Notes: generated by a model not told the origin, from the letters alone. A stretch of 64,000 bases of DNA from an uncultured bacterium (GCA_905215065.1 CAJMOF010000006.1:62001-126000); one strand, 5' to 3'. Counted from the first letter of the stretch, positions 53,561 through 62,565 are shown. Made by a program: numbers and translations.

Positions 53561-54571
53561 GTGGCAAAACAGCGCGTTACGATCGCAGACGTCGCTCGAG
53601 AGGCGGGAACCTCGACGGCAAGCGTCTCGTATTACCTCAACGACAAACGAGAAAAGCTTAGCGAGAAGACGCAGGCAAAGATTGCGCGCGTCATCAAGGA
53701 ACTCGGATACGTTCCCAACGCCCAAGCGCAAACGCTCACCGGCAAGCAGACCCACGTCATCGCCATCATCATCTTGGATAACACCAACAAATGGGCGGGC
53801 CTCGTCCTCAACGGCATGGAGCAGGTCATGCTCCCCGCGGGCTACCAGACGGTCGTTTGCACGAGCAACTTTAACCCCGAGACCGAGCTCATGTATGTCG
53901 ACAAAATGCTCTCACTGGGCGTCGATGGTTTTATCATCCAGCCCACGGCAAATTTCAAGGCAGTCCACGACCGCATCAAGCGCGCCGGCAAGCCCGTCGT
54001 CTTTTTTGACGCGGCCATCTACAGCCCAGGCACCAGCTGGATCAAAACCAACCTCTACGACGGCGTGTACAATGCCACGCAGGCGCTTCTCGACGCCGGC
54101 TACGAAGACTTCTTTTCCATCGCCGCCAACATGACCGAAATGCGCACTCGCATGGAACGTTTTCAGGGATATGCCGAGGCATTGGCCGCGAATGGGCAGC
54201 TCTACAAAGCCATCCCCATCGATCACAACAAGCCGTCAATCAACGAGCTTACCGAATACTTTAAATACAAGTTCAACCCCGCCAAGCGCACGCTCATCTT
54301 CGTACAAAACCAATGGGCGCTTCCCCGTGTCTACAAGGCCCTCCAACCCATGGCCCATCTACTTCCGCAGCAAATAGGTCTTTTGGGACTCAACTGCGAA
54401 GACTGGACCAACCTCACCACGCCGACCGTCTCCACGATCATCGAGCCCGTCGACCAGGAAGGCAGGGAGGCGGCCGAGATGCTGCTCGCCTTGCTTGATG
54501 GCAGCAGCCAACCCGGCGAGCAGCGCATTCTCGAGTGCAAGCTCAACTGGCTCGACTCCACCTCGATCTAG
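53561..54571 (+). CDS. LacI family regulator of the PTS operon
   Basis: 336-residue LacI-type regulator. From GTG 53561 it starts MAKQRVTIADVAREAGTSTA, the standard helix-turn-helix, with hinge ELGYVPNAQAQTLTG. The ligand domain follows (IAIIILDNTNKWAGLVL, DGFIIQPTANF, FQGYAEALAANGQ, TTPTVSTIIEPVDQEGREAA). AAGGAG lies 6 nt before the GTG; the ATG 12 codons upstream has no site. It is divergent from the PTS/transketolase operon, so repression relieved by a sugar phosphate is the natural model. Confidence 0.9.
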   Translation: MAKQRVTIADVAREAGTSTASVSYYLNDKREKLSEKTQAKIARVIKELGYVPNAQAQTLTGKQTHVIAIIILDNTNKWAGLVLNGMEQVMLPAGYQTVVCTSNFNPETELMYVDKMLSLGVDGFIIQPTANFKAVHDRIKRAGKPVVFFDAAIYSPGTSWIKTNLYDGVYNATQALLDAGYEDFFSIAANMTEMRTRMERFQGYAEALAANGQLYKAIPIDHNKPSINELTEYFKYKFNPAKRTLIFVQNQWALPRVYKALQPMAHLLPQQIGLLGLNCEDWTNLTTPTVSTIIEPVDQEGREAAEMLLALLDGSSQPGEQRILECKLNWLDSTSI

Positions 54572-54700
54572 CCATACGTCAAATATGAAGCAAATGAACC
54601 AGTAGCGTTTGTCCCAAATCTTAAGTATTTGTTCGACAGAACGGCCTCTGCCGGCTCCTGCTAGACTGGTAGATTCCCAACCGTCCATCCAGGAGCCTCA

Positions 54701-55681
54701 ATGTCGCGCAAGTCCGCCTACAAGCAAGCACTTTCCATCGGCACCGCCGTGGTGCTGGGGTTTGCGCTGTTTACGGGATCGCTCGATGGGGCGCCCAAGT
54801 TGCTGTCGCCGCAAAGTGATGAGCAGGCGGCGGCTCTGGCCGAGAAGCAAAACGAGAGTCCCAGCCGCACCGACGACGAGGCGGACCTGGTTGCCCGGCT
54901 CGAATCGGGAACAGCGAGCTCCGAGGACTCTCAAAATAGCCAAGACTCTGGCGATGGCCCCGATTCCGCCGCAAGCGACACCGACGACGCTTCCACAGAC
55001 AGCGCCGCCGCCCCCATCGACGAGGTGGAAAACCCCGACCTCAACCGCGCCCGTGGCGTATATCTCAGCAGCATTCCCGACTACGCCGGCAACCCCTACG
55101 TTGCCCTTCGCGCCGACAGCACGCACCCGCTCGGCACGCCGTCATTCACACTCGATGAATACGATCGTGCCACCGAAGAGGGCTGCTTTAAGAAATTCTC
55201 CAAGCTCGACAGCCTGGGCCGCACTCGCAAGGCGCTCGCCTGCGTGGGCCCCGAATCGCTCGGTCAGGGCAAGCGCGGCGATATCTCGCGTATCCATCCT
55301 GCCGGTTGGCACCAGCAGCGCTACGACTTTATTCCAGGCCAGAGCCTCTACAACCGCTGCCACCTCATCGCCTGGTCACTCTGCGGCGAAAACGCCAACC
55401 GCAAAAATCTCCTCACCGGCACGCGCTATCTCAACGAGACGGGCATGCTGCCGTTTGAAGAGCAGATCCTCGACTACGTCCGCGACACGGGCAACCACGT
55501 GCTCTATCGCGTCACGCCTATGTACAACGAGGAGGAGCTCGTCTGTCGTGGCATTCGTCTGGAAGCACAATCGATCGAGGACCACGGCAAGACCCTGTGC
55601 TTCCACGTGTACTGCTACAACTTGCAGCCGCATGTGCAGATCGACTACGCCACCGGCCGCAACCAGGCCTCGGGGGATTAG
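54701..55681 (+). CDS. Secreted DNA/RNA non-specific endonuclease
   Basis: 326-residue exported nuclease of the EndA/Spd family. The N-terminal hydrophobic segment (about 10-28) is a signal anchor or signal peptide. Residues 40-105 are an acidic Ser/Asp-rich linker. The nuclease core (about 130-310) shows YNRCHLIAWSL, equivalent to the D-R-G-H metal/catalytic motif with Cys for Gly, and NRKNLLTGTRYLN with the metal-binding Asn. GNHVLYRVTPMYNEEELV and QIDYATG complete the fold. CAGGAG precedes ATG 54701. Roles in DNA scavenging or competence are known for relatives; the role here is unknown. Confidence 0.88.
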   Translation: MSRKSAYKQALSIGTAVVLGFALFTGSLDGAPKLLSPQSDEQAAALAEKQNESPSRTDDEADLVARLESGTASSEDSQNSQDSGDGPDSAASDTDDASTDSAAAPIDEVENPDLNRARGVYLSSIPDYAGNPYVALRADSTHPLGTPSFTLDEYDRATEEGCFKKFSKLDSLGRTRKALACVGPESLGQGKRGDISRIHPAGWHQQRYDFIPGQSLYNRCHLIAWSLCGENANRKNLLTGTRYLNETGMLPFEEQILDYVRDTGNHVLYRVTPMYNEEELVCRGIRLEAQSIEDHGKTLCFHVYCYNLQPHVQIDYATGRNQASGD

Positions 55682-55725
55682 CCCCGAGCCGCGACGAGAA
55701 CCGATTTGCAACCCCACCGGGAATC

Positions 55726-55759
55726 AAAAAGGGCCGCTCCGGATTACCCAGAGCGGCCC
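55726..55759 (-). terminator. Terminator of the EF-G-like gene
   Basis: GGGCCGCTC and GAGCGGCCC with CTTTTTGATT following on the minus strand. It may also end the nuclease gene on the other strand. Confidence 0.85.
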
Positions 55760-55795
55760 GTACATCGACATGCGTGGCGCAGACAAAGCCACACG

Positions 55796-57871
55796 CTACT
55801 TAGCGCGGCCCTCCTCATAGCGCTCGACCAGCTTGGCCTGCACGTCATAGGGCACCTGCTCATAGCCCGCGGGCTTCATGGTAAAGTCGCCCGTGCCGCG
55901 CGTGATAGAGCGCAGGCGCGTCGAGTAATCCGTCAGCTCGGCCAGCGGGGCCTGGGCAATGACCACGGTATCGCCGCGCTCGTCGGTCTCCATACCCGTC
56001 ACGCGACCGCGCGAGGCCGAGATGTCGCCCATCACGGCGCCGGCATAGCTCTCGGGGATAGTCACCGTAATTTCCTCGATGGGCTCCAGTACCACCGGAT
56101 CGGCATCGGCGCATGCCTTTCGCAGGCCGATGCGAGCCGCCGCGCGGAACGCCATCTCGTTGGAGTCGACGCTGTGATACGAGCCGTCGTACACAGCCAC
56201 GCGAATGCCCGTGAGCGGGTAGCCAGCGATGATGCCGTCCTTCATGGTCTCCTGGACACCCTTGTCCACGGCGGGGATGAGCGAGCGCGGGATGCGGCCG
56301 CCCACGACCTCGTCCACAAACTCGTAGCCGTCGCTCGTGCCGTCGGGCCCAATGAGCGGCTCCACGCGCAGCCAGCAGTCGCCGTACTGACCGGCACCGC
56401 CGGTCTGCTTCTTGTGACGACCCTGAGCGCTTGCCGTGCGGCGGATGGTTTCGCGATACGGAATACGGATCGGCACGCTCTTTGCCACAACCTTGGTACG
56501 GTCCTCAAGGCGATTGAGCAGAACCGAAACCTGTGCCTCGCCTACCGCAGAGATAATGGTCTGGCCGGTCTCCTCGTCGCGGTCGATGCTCATGGTTGGA
56601 TCGGCCTTGCAAGCCTTCTCGATAAACGTGTAGAGCTTCTCTTCGTCGCCGCGATTCTCGGCCTCGATGGCAATACGGTACTGCGAGTTGGGGAACTTAA
56701 ACGCCGCAGCCTCGACCTTACCGGTAATCGAGAGCGTGTCGCCCGTCTCGGCAGCCAGCTTGGGTGCCACGATGATATCGCCGGCATAGGCGTGGCCGAC
56801 CTCGGTCATATCACGACCGCACATCACATACAGGTGAGCCAGACGCTCGCCCTTGCGCGTGCGCGCATTGATCAGCTCAAGGCCCGGCTCAAGCGTGCCC
56901 GTCAGCACCTTGATAAAGCTGATGCGACCCTGTTGCGGATCGGCCAGGGTCTTAAACACAAACGCCACCGGGCGGTCATCGTCACTCGAGATCTTGAGCG
57001 AATCGCCGTCGATGAGCGGCATCTCGCCGTAGTCCGTCGGCGCCGGGAAGTACGTGGCGATGTCGTCCATCAGCGAGTTGACGCCCTGCTCCTTAATGCA
57101 ATCGCCCGCAAAGACCGGCACAAAGATGCGCTCGGCGATCGCCTTCGACAGCAGGCCCTCGAGCTCTTCCTGCGTCAGCGTCTCCTCGCCTTCCAGGTAC
57201 TTCATCATCAGCTCGTCGTCAGCCTCGGCCACCAGCTCGCACAGATGGTCATGGGCCTCCTCGGCCTGGGCACGATACTCCTCGGGGATCTCCGACTCAA
57301 CGGCTTCGGCGCCGTTGCAATGGCGCGCCTTCATGCGCACCAGGTCGATGATGCCGTCAAAGTCCTCGCCCTCGCCCCAGCCCAGGGTCACGGCGCCCAG
57401 GCGCGTACCAAAGCGCTCCTGCAGCAGGTCCATCGTGGTCGCAAAGCTGGCCTCGGAGCGCGACAGGCGGTTTACAAACACCGCACGCGCCAGACGCAGG
57501 TCCTCGGCGGCATACCAGAGCTTAACCGTCGTAGGCTGCGGGCCGGCCTCGGCGTCGACAACAAACAGAGCCGTCTCGCAGACGCTCATCGCGGCATAGG
57601 CGTCGCCGATAAAATCGGGATAGCACGGGGCATCGAGCACGTTGATGCGCGCGCCCTTCCAGTCGATCGGCGCAATGGTCGTCGAGATGGAAAATGCACG
57701 CTTGACCTCTTCAGGGTCATAGTCGAGCGTGGGCTTGGTGCCGTCGTGGCCGCCCAGGCGGGCGGTCTTGCCGGAAAGGTGGAGCATGGCCTCGGCGAGT
57801 GAAGTCTTGCCCACCCCGCCTTGGCCTACGAGCACCACGTTCCTTACGTTACCGGTCTTGGGAGCACCCAT
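55796..57871 (-). CDS. EF-G-like translation factor paralogue (degenerate G motifs)
   Basis: 691-residue member of the EF-G family, closest in layout to the EF-G2/FusA2 group. The P-loop GQGGVGKTS is intact (residues about 14-22), but the G3 motif reads DAPCYPDF where DTPGxxDF is normal, and G4 reads VNRLSR where NKxD is normal. Domains II to V are complete (VFKTLADPQQGRISFIKVLTG, GRHKKQTGGAGQYGDCWLRVEP, ITVTIPESYAGAVMGDISASRGRV). ATG 57871 has AAGGAGG upstream. The main EF-G is presumably elsewhere in a str operon. Loss of the G3 glycine and the guanine-specificity motif suggests altered GTP use; the function is unknown. Confidence 0.88.
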   Translation of the reverse strand: MGAPKTGNVRNVVLVGQGGVGKTSLAEAMLHLSGKTARLGGHDGTKPTLDYDPEEVKRAFSISTTIAPIDWKGARINVLDAPCYPDFIGDAYAAMSVCETALFVVDAEAGPQPTTVKLWYAAEDLRLARAVFVNRLSRSEASFATTMDLLQERFGTRLGAVTLGWGEGEDFDGIIDLVRMKARHCNGAEAVESEIPEEYRAQAEEAHDHLCELVAEADDELMMKYLEGEETLTQEELEGLLSKAIAERIFVPVFAGDCIKEQGVNSLMDDIATYFPAPTDYGEMPLIDGDSLKISSDDDRPVAFVFKTLADPQQGRISFIKVLTGTLEPGLELINARTRKGERLAHLYVMCGRDMTEVGHAYAGDIIVAPKLAAETGDTLSITGKVEAAAFKFPNSQYRIAIEAENRGDEEKLYTFIEKACKADPTMSIDRDEETGQTIISAVGEAQVSVLLNRLEDRTKVVAKSVPIRIPYRETIRRTASAQGRHKKQTGGAGQYGDCWLRVEPLIGPDGTSDGYEFVDEVVGGRIPRSLIPAVDKGVQETMKDGIIAGYPLTGIRVAVYDGSYHSVDSNEMAFRAAARIGLRKACADADPVVLEPIEEITVTIPESYAGAVMGDISASRGRVTGMETDERGDTVVIAQAPLAELTDYSTRLRSITRGTGDFTMKPAGYEQVPYDVQAKLVERYEEGRAK

Positions 57872-58111
57872 GATGACCTCCTTGCAGGGCCGCGCGCAAT
57901 GCGCGACGCCAACGGGGAGGGTTCGCGGTCGGTGCCGTCCCAGGAGCAGCATGGTCGGCAGCCGAGCCGACTCACCCTCCAAATGTCCTATGCCACCACC
58001 CTACCCTCACGGGCGGCTGTCCATGCATACCTTTCGGCGCACGTATGAATACAGGCGGCGAGAGGAAGAGACAAGCTTGTGAGTCGATTATTGAACCCCG
58101 TCGACGCAAAC

Positions 58112-58147
58112 AAAAAGCCGCCACAGACCGTAAGACCTGCGGCGGCT
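58112..58147 (-). terminator. Terminator of the amino acid ABC operon
   Basis: AAGCCGCCGCAGGTC pairs with GACCTGTGGCGGC-like complement and TTTTTG follows on the minus strand, 35 nt past the ATPase stop. Confidence 0.85.
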
Positions 58148-58181
58148 TCGCCTCAATTAATAGTTGAGTAAATACCTGAGC

Positions 58182-58946
58182 CTATCCCTCGATGCGGCTC
58201 AAGAACTCATGCGTGCGCTGCTCGCGCGGATGGTCGATGACCTGCTCGGCAGGTCCCTCCTCGACAATACGACCGCCGTCCATAAAGACCACGCGGTCGG
58301 CAACATCGCGCGCAAACTGCATCGCATGGGTCACGATCACCATCGTCATATTCTGCGCAGCGAGGTCCTTAATGACGCGCAGCACCTCGGCCGTTAGCTC
58401 GGGATCGAGCGCCGAGGTCGGCTCGTCAAAGAACAAGATCTCCGGGTCGAGCGCCAAGGCGCGGGCGATACTCACACGCTGTTGCTGACCGCCCGAAAGC
58501 TCGCAGGGCACCTTGTTCTCGTTGCCCGTAAGCCCCATCTGCGCAATAAGCTCGTGCGCGCGAGCTTCCGCCTGCTCGCGCGGGCACTTAAGCACGCGAA
58601 TCGGTGCATCGGTGATATTTTTCATCACGGTATAGTGCGGGAACAGATTGTAGTTCTGAAACACCAGACCAAACCGCGAGCGCGCCTGTTTAGGCACATC
58701 GCCCTTTGCGTACACCGCGCCCGAACCCGCATCCGTCGCAACGGCAAGGTCGCCAAACGAGAGCGAGCCTCCGTCGAGTGTCTCGAGCAGCGTGGCACAC
58801 CGCAGCAGCGTGGACTTGCCGCCACCCGAAGGCCCGATAATCGCCACGACCTCGCCACGCTTGACCTCGAGCGAGATATCCTTGAGCACCTCATTGCCGC
58901 CAAACGCCTTGCGCGCGTTCGATATATTCATTACCGAATTAATCAT
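58182..58946 (-). CDS. Polar amino acid ABC importer, ATP-binding subunit
   Basis: 254-residue ATPase of the GlnQ/HisP type. Walker A GPSGGGKST, Q-loop VFQNYNLFPHYTVMKNI, signature LSGGQQQR, Walker B ILFFDEPTSALDPE, and VTHAMQFARDVADRVVFMDGG. ATG 58946 overlaps the permease stop by 8 bases (ATGATTAA). An insertion before the Q-loop (DAGSGAVYAKGDVPKQ) is longer than in standard members. Third gene of the operon; drives uptake with the permease and binding protein upstream. Confidence 0.94.
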   Translation of the reverse strand: MINSVMNISNARKAFGGNEVLKDISLEVKRGEVVAIIGPSGGGKSTLLRCATLLETLDGGSLSFGDLAVATDAGSGAVYAKGDVPKQARSRFGLVFQNYNLFPHYTVMKNITDAPIRVLKCPREQAEARAHELIAQMGLTGNENKVPCELSGGQQQRVSIARALALDPEILFFDEPTSALDPELTAEVLRVIKDLAAQNMTMVIVTHAMQFARDVADRVVFMDGGRIVEEGPAEQVIDHPREQRTHEFLSRIEG

Positions 58947-59577
58947 GGTAGTAATCCAATTTTTTCTCGGCGGCGCCCAGCAGCATCTCGACCACAAAGT
59001 TAAAGACCCAGTAGATCAGCGCCGCGATCGCAAACGGCACCATGCTCACCTGCGAGGCGACCAGCGCCTTGGCCGTCGAGAACATCTCACCCACGCCAAT
59101 GGCAAATGCCAGCGACGTATCCTTGACCAGCGTGATAATCTCGTTGCCCATCGCCGGCAAAATGCGCTTGGCGACCTGCGGCATCACGATATACAGAAAC
59201 GTCTGCATGCGCGAGTAGCCCAGCACCTCGGCAGCCTCGTATTGACCGCGCGGAATGGACTGCAGTCCCGAGCGATAGATCTCGGCAAAGTAGCCGGCGT
59301 AGTTGATGATGAATGCCACAACGCACGCCGTCCACTTGGAATCGGGCGTGAGCGAAATGCCAAACACGTAGTACGGGGCAAAGTAGATGGCAAACATCTG
59401 CAGCATGAGCGGCGTACCGCGCATGACCGAAATGTAGATGCGCGCAATCCAGCGAAGCGGCGCGATCTTACTCATACGCATAAACGCCACGGGGATTCCC
59501 AGCGGAATCGACCCCAGCAGCGTCAGCACAAACAACTGCAAACTGACCAAGAATCCCTGGCCAAGCATCTGCATCAT
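58939..59577 (-). CDS. Polar amino acid ABC importer, permease
   Basis: About 212-residue inner-membrane permease of the HisM/GlnP family with five hydrophobic spans. VSLQLFVLTLLGSIPLGIP near the start, YISVMRGTPLMLQMF, then the EAA loop EIYRSGLQSIPRGQYEAAEVLG and KDTSLAFAIGVGEM. The start is uncertain: ATG 59577 (MMQMLGQGF) fits the family; the frame opens to 59631 with non-ATG starts. Overlaps the ATPase start. A long hairpin separates it from the binding-protein gene. Confidence 0.9.
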   Translation of the reverse strand: MMQMLGQGFLVSLQLFVLTLLGSIPLGIPVAFMRMSKIAPLRWIARIYISVMRGTPLMLQMFAIYFAPYYVFGISLTPDSKWTACVVAFIINYAGYFAEIYRSGLQSIPRGQYEAAEVLGYSRMQTFLYIVMPQVAKRILPAMGNEIITLVKDTSLAFAIGVGEMFSTAKALVASQVSMVPFAIAALIYWVFNFVVEMLLGAAEKKLDYYHD

Positions 59578-59637
59578 GACCTGAATAGACAACCCAAGCT
59601 CTCTTTCACAGCAACGGAACAGCGAACCCAATGCTAA

Positions 59638-59744
59638 AGCGGGTTTTCCAGGTGCCCGAGTTTGCCGTGAAAGAGGAGCGCCGCGTACTAAATGTACGCA
59701 AGCGACGGTTTGAACGGCAAAATCGGGTGCCTGGGAAAGCCGCT
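59638..59744. repeat. Long-armed imperfect palindrome, copy F
   Basis: Arms 59638-59668 and 59714-59744 match at about 26 of 31 positions; the 45-nt core has GAGGAGCGCCGCGTAC and GTACGCAAGCGACGG. Its outer end covers the stop codon of the binding-protein gene. It lies between the first and second genes of the operon, where it may favour binding protein over permease. Confidence 0.65.
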
Positions 59745-60603
59745 ATTTGAGCACCCAGTTGTCGAAGGAAAGACCGTAATCTGCATACTTGTCGCACAGG
59801 TCCTTGACCGTGCCGTCCTCGTAGAGCGCCTTGAGCGACTCGGTCACGGCATCGGCGGACTTGGTGTCGCCCTTCTTAAAGCCGACGGCGTAGTGCTCGC
59901 TGGACAGCGGCTTGTCGAGCTGCGTATAGGCATCGGGCTTGGCGGCAAGCTGATACTGGGCAATCGAAAGGTCGCAAGCCACGGCATCGACCGCGCCGCT
60001 CTCGAGCTGCATAAAGGCCGTGTTGTACTCGCCGATGGTATCGAGCGTGGCAAACGTCGCGGCCAGATCCTTCTGGTCGCCCTCGAGCACATCCTGCGCA
60101 GCGGAATCAGTCTGGGTAATCACGGTCTTGCCGGCAAGATCGTCCCAGCTCTTGATACCCGCGTCCTTCTTGACCACCAACACCTGCTCGTTGAGCATAT
60201 ACGGCTCGGAGAACGTGTAGTCGTCCTCGCGGCCCTCCATGGTAAAGCCGTTCCAGATGCAGTTGATGGCGCCGGAGTTGAGCAGCGTGTCCTTGGCATC
60301 CCAATCGATGGCCTCGTAATCGACATCCCAGCCCTGCTTATCGGCAACGGCCTTGGCAAGGTCAAGGTCAAAGCCCGTGTACTCGCCGTCATCGCCCACA
60401 AAGCCGTACGGAGGGTAGGACTTGTCAAAGCCCACCACGAGCTTCTTGGACTCCGCGGCGCCCTTCACATCCTTGGCCGCGGCAGAACCAGCAGCGGAGC
60501 CCTTGCCAGCACCACCGCCGCAGCCGACAAGACCAAGGCCAAGCACCGTGGCGAGCGAGCCGGCTAGACCAACAAACTGACGACGAGACATATCGGTATT
60601 CAT
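59743..60603 (-). CDS. Polar amino acid-binding lipoprotein
   Basis: 286-residue extracellular solute-binding protein, family 3. The N terminus has SRRQFVGLAG, a twin-arginine-like motif, followed by a lipobox LVGCG with Cys at about 28, so it may be exported by Tat and lipid-anchored. After a Gly/Ala/Ser spacer come the family features FDKSYPPYGFVGDDGEYTGF, DLDLAKAVADKQG, NCIWNGFTMEGRE, SEPYMLNEQVLVV and GKTVITQTDSAAQ. ATG 60603 follows AAGGGGG. First gene of the importer operon. The ligand is an amino acid or similar polar compound. Confidence 0.93.
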   Translation of the reverse strand: MNTDMSRRQFVGLAGSLATVLGLGLVGCGGGAGKGSAAGSAAAKDVKGAAESKKLVVGFDKSYPPYGFVGDDGEYTGFDLDLAKAVADKQGWDVDYEAIDWDAKDTLLNSGAINCIWNGFTMEGREDDYTFSEPYMLNEQVLVVKKDAGIKSWDDLAGKTVITQTDSAAQDVLEGDQKDLAATFATLDTIGEYNTAFMQLESGAVDAVACDLSIAQYQLAAKPDAYTQLDKPLSSEHYAVGFKKGDTKSADAVTESLKALYEDGTVKDLCDKYADYGLSFDNWVLK

Positions 60604-60621
60604 GGTATTCCCCCTTGATGG

Positions 60622-60688
60622 CACTTTAGTTAGGTAAAGTGAGTCATGTAACGTCCAGAATCATACACTTTAGTGAGATGGAGTACAA
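60622..60688 (-). promoter_or_regulatory. Promoter and operators of the amino acid ABC operon
   Basis: TTGTAC (60683-60688), 17 bp, TATGAT (60660-60665). CACTTTAGTG (60666-60675), a short palindrome, lies inside the spacer. A larger palindrome CACTTTA-6 nt-TAAAGTG (60622-60641) lies just downstream of the expected start site. Both look like sites for one repressor. Confidence 0.7.
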
Positions 60689-60731
60689 GGGAGGGCTTGC
60701 CCGGCGTGGGCGGGGAGCGGCGCGTAATTAA

Positions 60732-60762
60732 GTTTCCTGCTCTACAGTCCTGCGCAAGACGG
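60732..60762. repeat. Truncated copy of the A-family core
   Basis: GTTTCCTGCTCTACAGTCCTG and GCGCAAGACGG match the left half of the palindrome core at 4822-4888 but no right half or second arm follows. Confidence 0.6.
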
Positions 60763-60792
60763 AAAGCGCGCATGGAGCACTAGGTTGGAGCA

Positions 60793-60931
60793 CCCGGAAT
60801 GCCGGCAGCCGTCACGGTATTTAATTTGCTGCTCTACAGTCCTGCTCACGACGGAGGCCACATTAAGTGGCCTCCTGTTCGTGCGGAACTCGCGACAAAT
60901 TAAATACCGTGACGGCTGCCGGCATTCCGGG
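60793..60931. repeat. Long-armed palindrome, copy C
   Basis: Perfect 35-bp arms at 60793-60827 and 60897-60931. The 69-nt core matches copies A and B (CTGCTCTACAGTCCTG, GGCCACATTAAGTGGCC, GTGCGGAACTCGCGA). The stem below differs in a compensated way, CACGA with TCGTG here and CGCAA with TTGCG in copy A. Confidence 0.85.
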
Positions 60932-61038
60932 AGACAACGTGCTCGGGACCTTAAATAGGCGTCCCCTCCAATCGGGCACGTTGAATGCACGGTACAATTA
61001 CTTCGGACTTTTCTTTTATTTAATAGTGGGGTTAATTC

Positions 61039-62487
61039 ATGGCAGAATCTCGTGCGGAGCGTAGGGCTCGTCGTGCTTTGATTGAGGCGGCTGAGGGGTC
61101 GGAGGAGAAAAAATCTTCTAAGAAATCTAAATCGTCTAAGGATGCGAAGGGTAAGTCGGCCAAGGGCAAGGCTAAGGCCAAGCGTCCCGGCTCTCGTCGG
61201 GGCGGGGATAAGGCGCCTCAGACTCGCTCCAAGCGTCCGCGTAACGATTCGGCTTCGTCTGCGCGTAAGGCTGTGGATCCCAAGTCGCCTTGTTCCATCA
61301 TGCGGGCTTGCGGTGGGTGCACGGCGCTTAATCGTCCTTATAAGAAGCAGTTGGCAGCCAAGCAGGCTGCTATGGAGGAGCTGTTTGCTGAGCTCTGCGA
61401 GCGCGAGGGTATTGCCGTTGATCCCATTCGCGGTATGGGCGTTACCCTGGGCGACCCGGGCAAGTATCCTGCGCCGCGCGGTTTTCGCCATAAGGCAGCC
61501 ACTCCCTTTGCTCCTGGTAAGGAGGGTGCTGTCCGCTGCGGCTTCTTTGAGCGCGGCACGCACAAGATCGTTGCCGTACCCGAGTGTCCTGTCGAGGCGC
61601 CGGGTGCCCGTCAGATTCTCAACGGCATCGCTCGCGAGGCCGAACGTCTGCACATTCCTGCCTTTAACGAGGACAAGCACCTGGGCTTGCTTCGCTATGC
61701 CGTCGTCCGCCGCGGTTGGCGTACCGACCAGGTCATGGTCACCCTCGTGACTGCCCAGCGCGATCTGCCGCATGCGCAGGAGTTTTTCGAGGCCGTCGCC
61801 GCACTCGATCCGCATATCGTCACCGTTGCCCAAAACATCAACGGACGCCCTGGCAACGCCATCCTGGGCGAGGAGACCCGCATCGTGTATGGCGCCGAAT
61901 GCATGCGCGACCAGCTACTCGGCTGTGAGTTCGACATCTCCCCCACTGCGTTCTACCAGACCAACCCGCAGCAGACCGAGCTGCTCTACCGGCTCGCCAT
62001 CGAAGACATGGACCTACGCCAGGGCGACGTGCTTATGGATGCCTACTGCGGCAGCGGTACCATCGGTCTTTGCGCAGCCAAGGCCGCGGCCGATGCCGGC
62101 CAGGGCATCATGTTACTCGGCGTGGAGCGCAACCACGCCGGCATCGCTGACGCACGTCGCAACGCCGAGCTCAACGGCCTTACTCGCAACGCATGGTTTA
62201 TGGCCGACGATGCCACCGACTACATCCTCGATGCCGCCGACAACAACGAACGCGTCGACGTCCTTTCCATCGACCCGCCGCGCGCCGGCTCCACCCCCGA
62301 GTTCCTCGAGGCCGCCTGCGCGCTCAAACCGCGCCGCATCACCTATATCAGCTGCAACCCCGTGACCCAAGAGCGCGACCTGCACCAGCTCCTCGACGGA
62401 GGCTATCGCCTGCTCAAGATCACGCCGGTCGACATGTTCCCCCATACCGACCACACCGAAACCGTAGCGGTCCTCGAGCGCCGCTAA
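61039..62487 (+). CDS. rlmD: 23S rRNA (uracil-C5) methyltransferase, RlmD/TrmA family
   Basis: 482-residue SAM-dependent RNA methyltransferase. Residues 1-75 are a Lys/Arg/Ser-rich tail probably aiding RNA binding. A [4Fe-4S] Cys set follows in CSIMRACGGC with a later PECPVE. The catalytic part shows FDISPTAFYQTNPQQ, SAM-binding DAYCGSGTIGL, DPPRAGSTPEF, and the nucleophile in SCNPVTQERD. There is no clear TRAM domain, as in the RlmCD/RumA subset. The specific site (U1939 or U747) cannot be decided. ATG 61039 with GTGGGG upstream. Codon use in the first 75 codons is richer in T-ending codons than the rest. Confidence 0.88.
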   Translation: MAESRAERRARRALIEAAEGSEEKKSSKKSKSSKDAKGKSAKGKAKAKRPGSRRGGDKAPQTRSKRPRNDSASSARKAVDPKSPCSIMRACGGCTALNRPYKKQLAAKQAAMEELFAELCEREGIAVDPIRGMGVTLGDPGKYPAPRGFRHKAATPFAPGKEGAVRCGFFERGTHKIVAVPECPVEAPGARQILNGIAREAERLHIPAFNEDKHLGLLRYAVVRRGWRTDQVMVTLVTAQRDLPHAQEFFEAVAALDPHIVTVAQNINGRPGNAILGEETRIVYGAECMRDQLLGCEFDISPTAFYQTNPQQTELLYRLAIEDMDLRQGDVLMDAYCGSGTIGLCAAKAAADAGQGIMLLGVERNHAGIADARRNAELNGLTRNAWFMADDATDYILDAADNNERVDVLSIDPPRAGSTPEFLEAACALKPRRITYISCNPVTQERDLHQLLDGGYRLLKITPVDMFPHTDHTETVAVLERR

Positions 62488-62515
62488 TCCACCCCGGTAG
62501 ATTTTCGAGACAAGA

Positions 62516-62545
62516 AAGGGGGCGGCCCGTCTGGACCGCCCCCTT
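62516..62545. terminator. Terminator between the methyltransferase and PHP genes
   Basis: AAGGGGGCGG-CC and GG-CCGCCCCCTT with CCGTCTGG loop; suits both converging genes. Confidence 0.8.
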
Positions 62546-62565
62546 CGCTTGGTTTATGAACTCCG

